Shown piece after piece: positions 35,223 through 44,817 of a stretch of DNA of 64,000 nucleotides (position 1 is the first letter of the stretch; each line of letters begins with the position of its first letter). The position numbers and the translations under genes are program-made. The notes beneath the pieces are model-generated. The model was not told the DNA's origin and did not search any database. It saw only the letters and a program-made list of their open reading frames with translations. Where the stretch lies: NCBI GenBank assembly GCA_025667525.1, contig CM046875.1:118782340-118846339 (forward strand), given 5' to 3'. The DNA is from Glebionis coronaria (Eukaryota > Streptophyta > Magnoliopsida > Asterales > Asteraceae).

Positions 35223-36095
35223 TTATTGGTTTTGTTGTAACCTAGTTACATTTCCATCCATTTTGTTTGTGTGGATCTTAAGCTCATTTGCTAACTCATT
35301 TTTCAACTCCTTTTTCAAGTCATTCTTAAACTCAGATCTTAGGCTAATGATCTCTCTTTGAATATTATCAAACCTAGCATCTTTTCCATTTGCGTATTCA
35401 ACAAATTCATTTGGAAGATCTTTCAAAGTTTACAAACCCTTGTTGTTGTTTTGAAAATCATTGTTTCAATTTTTGTTTGAAACTTGATTGTTATTAGCCA
35501 CTTGATTCCCATAGTTGTTCCCTTTGTAATTGTTTTTGAAACCAACTTGATTGTTTCAATAGTTGTTGTTAGCATTTTGATTAGGAGCAAAACACGGTGG
35601 AGTCATTTGATTAGAGCGGGTAACTTGACCGTTTTGGTTGTAAGTTCTCGTGGCCGCGTAGGCACTCGAAGTGTTACCACCGTTGGTAATGCACCCGGAG
35701 AAATCATTACCTCCACCACAATACATACATGAAACCTCAACCGCTTTAGCCGTAGCGGGAGCACTTTGTTCACCAACTTTGAATTCAATTAAAAGACTTT
35801 TAAGCTTATCAAAGATTTTGTTTTCCATATTCGCCTCAATTTGGCAAGCATCGATGGTATTGGATAATGAAGGTGAAGCCGAAGACGAAGCCTTACGAAC
35901 ACTCGATGTGTTACGAGGACTATACACCTTAGATCTATTCTCAATAATCAACAACGCTTCCTCAACCATTTTACACAAAAAATTACCACCCGCGGCGGCA
36001 TTAAAATAATCTCTCTCATGATCATTCAATCCATTGTAAAACGTGCCAATTTGATGCAAGTCGGAAAAATCGTGATGAGGACACTCATGTAACAT
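35223..36095 (-). pseudogene. gag: Athila-1 gag, C-terminal half
   Basis: Frames at 36095-35556 and 35426-35223 encode 'CPHHDFSDLHQIGTFYNGL', 'AAAGGNFL', 'IIENRSKVYSPRNT', a Cys motif 'CMYCGGGNDFSGC' and a charged coiled-coil-like stretch ('KKELKNELANELKIHTNK'). Homologous to Athila-3 gag at 55390-56220. Stops between the frames show decay. Confidence 0.85.
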
Positions 36096-36283
36096 TTCCT
36101 TAAACCGATTTCAAGCCATAGAAAAACTCTCATTAAATTCTTGTGAAAATTTTGAAATCTCGCTTTTCAAATGCGTAGTCTTAGAGGGCGGGAAAAATTG
36201 GTTCACAAACTTAGAAACGAGATCCTTCCACGTCAATATAGAATTGGGTGGCTCTTTCTCTAACCAAATTTTAGCGGGCCCCG

Positions 36284-36694
36284 CTAAGGAATACGAAAAA
36301 GCATCATCTTAATCGAATCATTAGCAACATCCTTAAATTTGCAAGTGGCGGTAAGACGATTGAATTGGCAGATATGGTTGTGCGGGTTATCCTTTTCATC
36401 ACCACGGAATTTGTTGTTTTGGATCATCGACAACAAACCCGTTTTCACTTGAAAATTCTCCGCAAGGATGGCGGGAATCACAATAGCCTCTCCATAACCC
36501 TCGGTGGGTGCTTGAAGTAACTCCATCATAGTTCGATTCGCCATGGTTGGTTCTTCTTCTACGATAGGTTCGTCAATAGGAGACTCCTCACTAGAAAGGT
36601 TAGGTGTGGCCTCCTTTCGGTTTTTTCGTTGACGTGCACGTCTTGCTTGATTACGAGTAAGCATAAACGTAACGTACAACGTGGGGATGAGCAA
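36284..36694 (-). pseudogene. gag: Athila-1 gag, N-terminal part
   Basis: Encodes a basic N-terminus ('RRARQRKNRK') then 'MANRTMMELLQAPTEGYGEA' and 'KFKDVANDSIKMMLF', after which a frameshift near 36290 ends the frame. The segment 36284-36096 continues the gag reading ('WLEKEPP'-like) in other frames. The Athila-3 homologue is at 54816-55850. Confidence 0.85.
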
Positions 36695-37393
36695 CGAAGA
36701 TTCTTTTTGGTGTTTTTAATTTTTCCAATTTTTTTGTGCTTTTTGATTTTTTTTTACTTTTTTTGGATTTTGGTGATTGTATTAAGTAGACAAAAATCTA
36801 CAAATATCTCCCTTAATCAAATCTATTGATTAAAGAAACCTCAAGGAATGAAAACGATCACGTGAAGTGAACGCATTCGATGACTTTAGAACGTTGGCGA
36901 AACACCAAAACGTTCAAGAGGGTTTAATCAAATGAAACAAAGAAAATATATATGATACTTAGATAATAATTTGGTTGGCAAACCCTCGATTAGCCCTTTT
37001 TATCTAAACACGCACAAACAAGCGGGGAAACGAGGCGGCGCGAAGCAGTTAAGAGCCTTTTTCCTTAGGGTATATTTTATAATACCCACCTTATACCCAC
37101 CTTATAGTTTGTGTTTGTCAAAATTAAGCTTCACGAAAGTAATTATCTATTTTGCCTTTTTTCTTTGTTTGAGATTCGAATACAATGATTGAGTAATGAC
37201 CTCCCAATCAAGTTTGTGTTTTCACACTTTTGGAGTACTTGTGAATTTATTGTTCTACGTATATAATATAGTAATATTCACACAAAAAAACGAAAAACCG
37301 ATAATACGTATTAGTAGAGTGCTACTAATACAAATAGATATTATGGATAATATAAAAACAATAATTGTTCAAATCAAAACATAACACGCCTGC
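36695..37393 (-). other. Athila-1 5' leader
   Basis: Non-coding leader between the primer-binding site and gag. It contains a block around 37020-37090 ('gcggcgcgaagcagttaaga') also present in the Athila-3 leader near 54420-54460, and the 'acgtattagtagagtgctac' block shared with 14062-14149. Small frames on the plus strand are antisense to the element. Confidence 0.6.
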
Positions 37394-37408
37394 CCGGCAG
37401 CAGCGTCA
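37394..37408 (-). other. Athila-1 primer-binding site, mutated
   Basis: Minus strand TGACGCTGCTGCCGG, with G-to-A and C-to-T type differences from the intact TGGCGCCGCTGCCGG. Position beside the LTR end fixes the identity; changes at CG sites fit ageing of a methylated element. Confidence 0.75.
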
Positions 37409-38654
37409 AAATGATAGTTGTAAATTTACACTTGTTTAGGAAAACAAGGTAATTAGGGTAAGTACGACGGTTTAGGAAAACCGTGCACAAATGACCCAAA
37501 GTGAGTTCGTTCTCAAGGAGGCTTGTGTATTGTGTTAAGAGATGATTAAGTGTTTGAGATTATATTTATGAAGCATAGAAATAAGAAAAGAGATTAGAAA
37601 AGAATGACGGTTACGATCATGAATTACACTAAGACGAAGTCATACACATAAAACCGTAAAAAGTGACTAAATTTCAAAATTAACCTAAAATTCCTAGAAA
37701 ATTGCAATAAATCCTAAAAAATGTAATTAGAGTTTACAAAAAATAAAAAATCATTCAAACCTTTTATTTAATTAAATATTAATTTTTTAATGTTAATTAA
37801 AGCCCAAAAAATCAATTTAATTAACAAAAAGCCCAAACTGAGATTTTTTAACTTGTAAACCTCTAAAATGACTTAACTAAATTAGAAACTATTTTTGAAA
37901 ATTTTAAAATTAATTAAAACTATTTAAAAATGATTAAAAACTAATAAAACTAAAAATAATTCTAAAAATTAATCTAATGACAATAAAATTAATCTAAAAT
38001 TTTAAAATTCCTAACTTAATGTATTTAAACTAAGAAAAATGAAAAACTTGCAAAAATCTAAATTTTAATTTTTAATAATAAAATAATAAAAAAATAATAT
38101 TAAATCTAAAATTTATAAAAAATTCTAAAAAGTTGTAAACTAATTTATTTTAACCTAATAAAATCAGAAATGAACTTGAAATTACCAAAACACCCCTATT
38201 GGTCCTTAAAATGGGCTAAAATAAAAAACAGTCCCTTAAGGGGCTTGAAACTGGCCCAATAAGAAAAAGTCCTCCAAATAAGCCCAAAACTTCCTATTTG
38301 ACTTAAAATTTGATTTTAAGAACCAAGCTCTGAAGGCCCAAAAGCTGAAAATGTGCTTATCACAGCTTAATAAGTCAACAACTTATTCTTAATGGGCTTT
38401 TGGGCCCATTAAGCCATAAGCTAATGCCATAATCTCTAATTTGACACACAAGGTTCTTTTGAGTTACCAAAGAGATATGTGAAAAGAAATTTTGAAAAAG
38501 CACAAGAAATAAGCCTGAAATAAGCCAAAGCTATCTTCACAAAATGACAAAATAGTCGTTTTTGAGTTCTAGACTACCTCAAGTGATGATTCAAGTTGCA
38601 AAAGGTTTTAAATGACTTAATTAAGAAAAATAATCAAAAAAAGTTTTCCAATAA

Positions 38655-39060
38655 TGTTGGAAATACGTTTTTCCAAGGAAAGTCTCGGTCACATCATTAT
38701 TAGCATAGATCACGAGCTATAGATTATTTAGGACATTGTAACTTGGAGTGACCTCCCTTTGGGGGAGATTGTTGGAAATACGTTTTTACGTATTTAGAAA
38801 GGATCGGTCACTCCAATGATATTGGGCTCGTGATCCAATATGGCCCATATAGCCCACATGTAGGGTGGGCTATATAAACCCCCCTCCTAGCATGTTAGGA
38901 GGGGTTGTTGGTTCACTTCCACTTTCACTAATCATATTTTCCATCTTTCTTAACTCTCTCATTTCTCTCTCTTCTTTCTCTCTCTAAAGTTCTTCCATTT
39001 ATTCATCATTCAATAGATAATCCATAACTTGTCTAATCCTTAGAAAATATTGATCCTACA
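38655..39060 (+). repeat. HairLTR 5' LTR
   Basis: Starts TGTTGGAAATACG, ends GATCCTACA. Inside it, 38758-38769 is a second polypurine tract (TTTGGGGGAGAT) followed at 38770 by a second TGTTGGAAATACG, so the LTR is a 115-bp unit plus a 291-bp LTR-like unit. Perfect hairpins line up: 38657-38675, 38776-38795 (AAATACGT/ACGTATTT), 38819-38841 (ATATTGG/CCAATAT), 38847-38875 (ATATAGCCCA/TGGGCTATAT) and 38881-38904 (CCCCTCCTA/TAGGAGGGG). A CT-rich stretch follows at 38940-39000. Confidence 0.95.
38871..38878 (+). promoter_or_regulatory. TATA box of HairLTR
   Basis: TATATAAA in a GC-rich setting. It lies in the right arm of the 10-bp hairpin 38847-38875 and just before the hairpin 38881-38904, so transcription would be expected to start about 30 bp on, near 38900. 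The identical box is at 47486-47493 in the 3' LTR. Confidence 0.65.
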
Positions 39061-39062
39061 AT

Positions 39063-39075
39063 TGGTATCAAGAGC
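39063..39075 (+). other. HairLTR primer-binding site
   Basis: TGGTATCAAGAGC begins two bases after the 5' LTR. It differs by one extra A from the usual copia site TGGTATCAGAGC (seen in Copia-1 at 57845), which is complementary to initiator Met-tRNA. Confidence 0.75.
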
Positions 39076-39464
39076 ATGGTTGATTCTTTGGATTAGCACG
39101 TTTTATTTATTGATTTGGTGGTAATTTTTTCTTCTTCTATAATATTTCTTTCCTTCGTCTATTTTCTCTTAAAAATTTTATCCATTTTTCAAATTTTAAT
39201 CCATTTTTTTTTATATATTTTTCAGTTTTGTCTCTGTTTAGACAACTTCATTTTTAAATTTACAGATATTTCATCATTTTTTTATTATCCTATTTTCTTT
39301 TAAAGTAGTTGATTACGGTTTTCAAGTTTTTTGTTCTTTCTGTTTTGTTTTTTTTTTATCAAACATTTTGTATCCAAAAAAAGGGGGTATATCATTCCGA
39401 TGCTTTCATTTTTTGTCCCATTCCGATAAGTAAGCTGCTGCCTTTATTCCGATACTTCGACATT

Positions 39465-39712
39465 TGGATCGCAATAACCCTCGGGTTCTACTTTGCGATC
39501 ACTGTTTCAGTTTATCTTATTCCGACGTGGGTTGCGATTGCCTTTTGCGATCGTGTTTGCGACGGATTTAAGGTCTATAGAAACGAAACTCTGCCAAAAT
39601 TTTCTTATCCACATTGCGATGGTGAGTTTTTGTGATATTGCGATGAAAAAGTTAGTATATTGCGATGGGTTGCACTAGATTGCGATAGAATGAAAAGTAT
39701 TGCGATGGAAAT
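39465..39712 (+). repeat. ATTGCGAT motif array in HairLTR leader
   Basis: About ten copies of TTGCGAT, mostly within ATTGCGATGG, at irregular 12-50 bp spacing (for example near 39493, 39531, 39544, 39614, 39636, 39657, 39678 and 39699), plus one in inverse orientation at 39465. No persuasive ORF spans them. Function unknown. Confidence 0.7.
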
Positions 39713-39740
39713 TATTTTTGACCAACACAATTAGGACCTA

Positions 39741-40480
39741 AATCTGACTCGACCAAAACCAAATCAAGACTCGACAACACCCTCAAAACCCACAATACTT
39801 TCGACTTCCTCAAGACCCTCGACTCTCAGGACTCTCAACGACACCCACTCTCGACTCCCACTTTGACCCTTATCCACACACGACTCGACTCCCTTACCTC
39901 TCGGACTCCCTTAAAACCTTTCGACTCAGACTCAAGAACACTCGCGACACCCTCACTTCTCGTACAACAAAGATCCTCACCTCTCGTCTGAACAAACCCA
40001 AACGACTCATCACACTCTCGACTCAAACACGAACACCAAATACCCTCACACCCTCGACACCTTTTAAAATCAACAGCTTGATTTTTTATTTTTTTCTTTT
40101 TCTTTCAAAACCATTACTTGGACTCAACAACAAGTCAAACAGTGACTCAAAACCAAAACACAACACTCGACTGGTCCTCTCACAAGACTCGGGACACTCG
40201 ACCCTCAACAAAACCAACAGATCCACCAACCCACACCCTCTTTCTCGAACAACTCTCGAACAAAAGTCTCGAACAAAAACTCAATTACACCTACTCGAAC
40301 AAAAGACTCGAAGACCCAACGAAACTGACTCTCGTTCTCACACGCCAACTCGAATAGACGAAGACTTGTTCACTCGAATAGACGAAGACTCGAAGCCTCG
40401 ACAAACCTGAATCAGACTCTGACTCTTAACTCAGAACATCAAAACACCCTCGTCTCAACACTCGACTCAAGATCTCAGTT
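39741..40480 (+). repeat. CTCGA motif array in HairLTR leader
   Basis: More than 20 copies of CTCGA, typically ACTCGAC or CTCGAACAA, lie in a C/A-rich, G-poor strand. Spacing is irregular. Small open frames exist because the strand is low in complexity, but no domain is recognisable. It differs sharply in composition from the AT-rich sequence on both sides. Confidence 0.7.
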
Positions 40481-41406
40481 TAAAACACACCTTCATCGAT
40501 CAAGGACTCAACAAGCAAATCAAATACATGTTATAAGAAAATACCTACCCGAGACCTCATATTTAAGATCTTGAAGCATTCGTCTTCTCGGTTATTGATC
40601 GGTCACGTAACCAACATCCATAAGATTTAATTACATAGATTGATAGCTTTGAGATTTGTTTGGTGACTGAGATTAGTAGCACAGAGAGATAACAAAGAGA
40701 GTGGGCGGATTTTACTAGGTGAAAGGGAGGTGTTGAGGAGAGAGAGAGATACAAGAGTAAAGGACAGAGTAAACTTTTTTAGTGAGAAAGATTAGTTGGG
40801 CGGATTTATCTAGGAGAAATATTAGTGAGGTGTAAAATCACAGACTTGAAAGTTTTTGTTTGGTCAACACGTGGGGTACTAACTATTTTGTCACATCATA
40901 AATCTCTAAGTTTTTTTTTTATTATTTTAAACGCTTTATTCATTTCTTTTCGAAAAGTCACAAATAGATTAGTTAAAGTAATTTCTTTATATTTAAGATA
41001 AGTAAAATTTTTAAAAAAAAAAAAAAAAAAAGTTAATTTGTTAGTTAAATTAGTTTTGTATTTTTGTCTCTTTTTAAATTTTAGTTTAGTATATTTGTTT
41101 ATTAATTTTTGGTACATCGAATTGAGACGGGTATTCCGAAAGATCTAACGTGGTAAAATATTTGTCGACCCGATCATTATATTTACCGTAACTTTGACTT
41201 ATTTGTTGACGGGCTTTCTTTGAATTGGTCTCCGGTTTATTTCTTCAACGGTTGAACCGATAACAATTTTTGAGCCGAGAAAAGAGACATCTCATCTATC
41301 GTGGATTTTTTTTTAATAAAGTTATTTACGGATCTTTCGAAATTTCTTCACGAATTGTAAGATTCCGATTACAACTACAATCACGATCATTCTTCATCGA
41401 CTTACA
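40481..41406 (+). other. Rest of the HairLTR 5' leader
   Basis: AT-rich, with an A/T homopolymer patch near 41010-41030. No gene recognised. A 70-codon frame at 41270 overlaps the start of the main ORF in another frame and is probably incidental, though in a real transcript it would act as an upstream ORF. Confidence 0.45.
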
Positions 41407-43578
41407 ATGGATTTTTCGAACTCAACATCGAACGAGGGAGACTTGCATCACATGCAAAACACAGCTAGAGAAAGTAGTATAATTTCATGTCGACTACTTC
41501 AGTCACATCTTAGGACTATTGCATGGGTTCAAGGAGGAAGCGAATTTGTGACACTCTTTGGTCAACATCATTATACATTCATCAATTCACTATATCTCAA
41601 CTTGGACCACCTAGCTGAGCAACTTCACAAAGAAGACTTTAATCACTCTGCATCAGAAACTGCATATCAGGCTCTTGTGACACAACTCACGCCTTTCCTC
41701 CAATTCAATATCATCAAGTATGACAATTCAGAGATATGCCGGTCATTTTTTCAATACACACAGAACGATGTTAAAGATTTCCGTGATAAACTGTTGAAAT
41801 TTATGACATCAGTTTCGTCTTCGATTTATGAAAGATCCAGACTTCACCAAGTGTATGATAATGGAGCGCAAGAATCTATGATGCAGATACAAGAGGAGAA
41901 TGGTCATACGGTTGACAACTTGGAGCATAACGATGGCAAGAGCACGGAATCAGGAGGACAACATGATACCAGTGGCACGTCAGGCAATGTTCACAAAGAG
42001 CCTGCGGACATGGTACAATGTAATGTTGATGATGTATATGCTGATGAAATACCGCATACTGAGCATTCTGAACCTAACTATGACAAACATGGGATGGAAA
42101 AGAGTGATAGAAATACCACTTCTGATTCATCCGATGTGAGTCATAATGGGGGAGAAAGTGTTCAAAATGCTAGACATCATGATAATTGTCTTATAACTGC
42201 TTCATTAACTGCTTCTGATTCCAGGATTAAAGAGCTTGAACTGATTTTAGCTCAGCAATCAAAAGAGCTTGAGGATGCCAAAATTGAATTTTCGAAGAAA
42301 ACGGAGAAATTTGAAACATATTTTGAAAAACTTGAAAAGTCAAACGTTGTTCTTGAACGAAAATTGGATCAAACTGTTCTAGATTCTAAAGCTGAAAAGG
42401 ATAATCTTTTGAAACAAATTAAGTTGCTTGAATCTAAGTTGGCATCCCAAGATGAGTTGTTCAAAGAAAATGAGACCTTAAAGGCTCAAGTACAGGAAAA
42501 GGTCTTTGCTATAGCTGCGTTGAAAAATGATTTGCGGAAAACTAAAGGACCTAGTGTGGACACTAAGCTTGAAAAACCATCAATCTTGGGGAAACCGCCT
42601 ACAAATCAGTTCGTCAGACAACCGACTGTCAGACAACCTACTGCATTTAGATCCGAGCGATCACAATCCTCGAGACCGCGGTTTGCCTCCCAAGTTGATA
42701 TGGTTCATCTTTCTAGAACAGTCACTCCACCATCTAGGCCCAATGTGACTAAAACAGCTTTTGCAAGACCTAATCACATGATTGCCTCTAATTTCCCTAG
42801 ACATAGTCCGAAGAATACGTCTGGAACTAGTTCAAATGACGTCCGCCATACTTTTGGTCTAAGGGATGCTAAGCAAAAGACACAAGTAAGAGATATGAAT
42901 TTCAAACCTAGTCAGATGCCTTCTAGTTTACCCAACACTGCTAACCGTAGCATGTCACATCCTAGGAGCATCAATCAATCATCTAGGAATTCTAGATCTT
43001 ACTCGGACATTAAATATGCTACTTGTAAAACATGTAGAAAATGTGTCTTTACGGCAAATCATGATTCTTGTATCAAAAAACTACTTAATGAGGTGAACTC
43101 CCGTGCTAGACTTAAATCCCAGTGGGTTGCCAAAATCAAACCCATTGGTAAAGTGTGGCGCCCCACTGGTAGAACTTTCACCTTTGTAGAAAACGAGTGC
43201 CCTTTAACTAGGATAGTCTCCGATTCTATTAAGACTACTAGGGAGGAAACTGAAAAGGAGGATGCATCACCTAAGCATGAACTTAAGGTTTTCTATAAAA
43301 GGAAACGTTTACCAGCTAAGACAAGTGAATCATCTCCTCAGAACACCTCTAGCACAAGAAAAGAAAACTACGAACCCCCACTTGCTTCTAAGATAGATAT
43401 CGCTAACCCATATCAAAGCATGCATATTCCAAATGAGAATGCAGGTACCAAAGAGGATGTTCCAAAAGAACGAAGCGGTCCAATCATTGTATACCATTCA
43501 ATTAAGGACACTCTCAGAGTTTGGTTGCTAAAGAAGCTGATATCTAAGAAACAAGTGTCTCAGGGGATTTCCAGTTAA
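41407..43578 (+). CDS. HairLTR 723-aa protein, copia gag/linker-like, no enzyme domains
   Basis: Uninterrupted frame from an ATG in good context (ACAATGG). Residues about 25-140 form a helical-looking domain ('CRLLQSHLRTIAWVQGG', 'FLQFNIIKYDN', 'YTQNDVKDFRDKLLKFM') that I do not recognise. About 160-260 is acidic, His/Ser-rich and low in complexity. About 265-380 is a strong coiled-coil prediction by heptads ('IKELELILAQQSKELEDAK', 'LLKQIKLLESKLASQDELF'). About 400-530 is basic and Ser/Arg-rich. Near 540 a Cys cluster, CKTCRKCVFTANHDSC, is followed by 'LNEVNSRARLKSQW' and 'VWRPTGRTFTF'. That last part resembles the linker between gag and protease in copia polyproteins I know from Asteraceae. 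The frame stops before any protease. An intact frame in a recent element suggests a structural role such as RNA binding or particle assembly; this is inference. Confidence 0.85.
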   Translation: MDFSNSTSNEGDLHHMQNTARESSIISCRLLQSHLRTIAWVQGGSEFVTLFGQHHYTFINSLYLNLDHLAEQLHKEDFNHSASETAYQALVTQLTPFLQFNIIKYDNSEICRSFFQYTQNDVKDFRDKLLKFMTSVSSSIYERSRLHQVYDNGAQESMMQIQEENGHTVDNLEHNDGKSTESGGQHDTSGTSGNVHKEPADMVQCNVDDVYADEIPHTEHSEPNYDKHGMEKSDRNTTSDSSDVSHNGGESVQNARHHDNCLITASLTASDSRIKELELILAQQSKELEDAKIEFSKKTEKFETYFEKLEKSNVVLERKLDQTVLDSKAEKDNLLKQIKLLESKLASQDELFKENETLKAQVQEKVFAIAALKNDLRKTKGPSVDTKLEKPSILGKPPTNQFVRQPTVRQPTAFRSERSQSSRPRFASQVDMVHLSRTVTPPSRPNVTKTAFARPNHMIASNFPRHSPKNTSGTSSNDVRHTFGLRDAKQKTQVRDMNFKPSQMPSSLPNTANRSMSHPRSINQSSRNSRSYSDIKYATCKTCRKCVFTANHDSCIKKLLNEVNSRARLKSQWVAKIKPIGKVWRPTGRTFTFVENECPLTRIVSDSIKTTREETEKEDASPKHELKVFYKRKRLPAKTSESSPQNTSSTRKENYEPPLASKIDIANPYQSMHIPNENAGTKEDVPKERSGPIIVYHSIKDTLRVWLLKKLISKKQVSQGISS

Positions 43579-43598
43579 GCTTACAGTGCACAAAGGAC

Positions 43599-44817
43599 TT
43601 ACAGTCACATAACAGACAGTAACTCGATCTCAAAAGACAGGAAAGTTCATCCCGATGATAAACTTATCCTGACAACGAGAAATTAATTTTTCTCGGGCAT
43701 GAGCTTATACCAAAAACATTCCAAGTTTTTAAGCTCATGCACAATGGCTCCTCGTTAAATGACAGACGATGACCCGGACTTCAGAGACAGGGAAGTTTAT
43801 CTACGCAACGATAACTTACCCTTTTAACGAGAAATTAAGTTTTCTTGGACACGAGCTTATCCTAAAACCATTCAACGGTTTTAAGCTCGTGTATAAGGCT
43901 CTTCATTAAATGTCAGATGATGACCCGATCTTCAAATTAAGGAAAGTTTATCGCCGATGATAAACTTATCCTCACAACGAGAAATTAATTTTTCTCGAGC
44001 ATGAGCTTATGTTAAAAACATTCCAAGTTTTTAAGCTCATGCACAATGACTTACAGTTAAATATCAGACTGTAACTCGGACTTCAATTTTAGGAAAGCTT
44101 ATCTTTATAGATAGCTTATCCTCGTAACGGGAAATTAAATTTTCTCGGTCATGAGCTTGCATTAAAACATTCCAGGTTTTAAGCTCAGAAAGGAAAGTGA
44201 ATCTTTTAAATAAGAGAACTTTTCCTCATAACGAGAAATTCACCTTTCTCGGTCATGAGCTTTACGTTAAAACATTAAAAGTTTTTCAAGCTCATGAAAA
44301 CGACTTCTAAGTAAAGGTCAGCTTAGAACTCGTTCTTCAATTAAAAGGAAAGTTTATCGCCGATGGTAACTTATCCTTAACAACGGGAAGTTTACAACTT
44401 CTCGGACTTGAGCTCGTTTTGTAAGATATTCAACATCTTAAGCTCAAGTAATTGGTTTTCAAAACGTTGAACACAATTTTTCGAGAATTTCTCAAAAAGG
44501 TTTTTCTAAATCTTTCAAAATTGTGTGTTCAAAAAATGTTTTGATAAAAAGAGCATGTCTTCTGGAATCGATAATATTTACGATACTAGAAATGTCATTC
44601 AATAATGACACGGGGTTGTAAATAAAGTTCGAGCAGAAGTTCAAATGTTTTAAAACATGCTCAAAATGGTTTGCTATTATTTCAGATAGTAACCCGCTTT
44701 TCATACTCAAGTCAAGCATTTCACCGGAAAGCTTTGACTCAACAACGGGAATTAATTTTCTCGGGCATGGTTTACTTTATAACCATGTAAGGGATTGTGT
44801 TTACATAATAACACAAT
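43599..44817 (+). repeat. Tandem array of covarying RNA-hairpin units
   Basis: About seven degenerate units of 110-165 nt. The full unit has four hairpins: I, a variable stem around loop TAAATGTCAG; II, (A)GGAAAGTTTATC/GATAAACTTATCCT; III, GAGAA/TTCTC around 'attaatt'; IV, ATGAGCTTA/TAAGCTCAT enclosing AAAAC/GTTTT around 'attccaa'. Unit 1 is 43599-43740, unit 2 43752-43892, unit 3 43903-44042, unit 4 44051-44188, unit 5 44190-44297 (lacks I), unit 6 44305-44449, unit 7 (rearranged) about 44469-44817. Stems change in both strands together: IV is ACGAGCTTA/TAAGCTCGT in unit 2 and CTTGAGCT/AGCTCAAG in unit 6; I is TCGT/ACGA, TCAT/ATGA, TTACAGT/ACTGTAA and TTCTAAG/CTTAGAA in units 2, 3, 4 and 6. 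It follows the ORF stop directly, so it would be the 3' part of the genomic RNA. Confidence 0.85.

Noticed and set aside
39309..39635. 108-codon frame in the HairLTR leader
   Set aside because: Overlaps the ATTGCGAT array and a T-rich stretch; several overlapping frames compete and none has a domain.
40078..40410. 110- and 79-codon Thr/Asn/Ser-rich frames
   Set aside because: Low-complexity translations of the CTCGA array in two frames.
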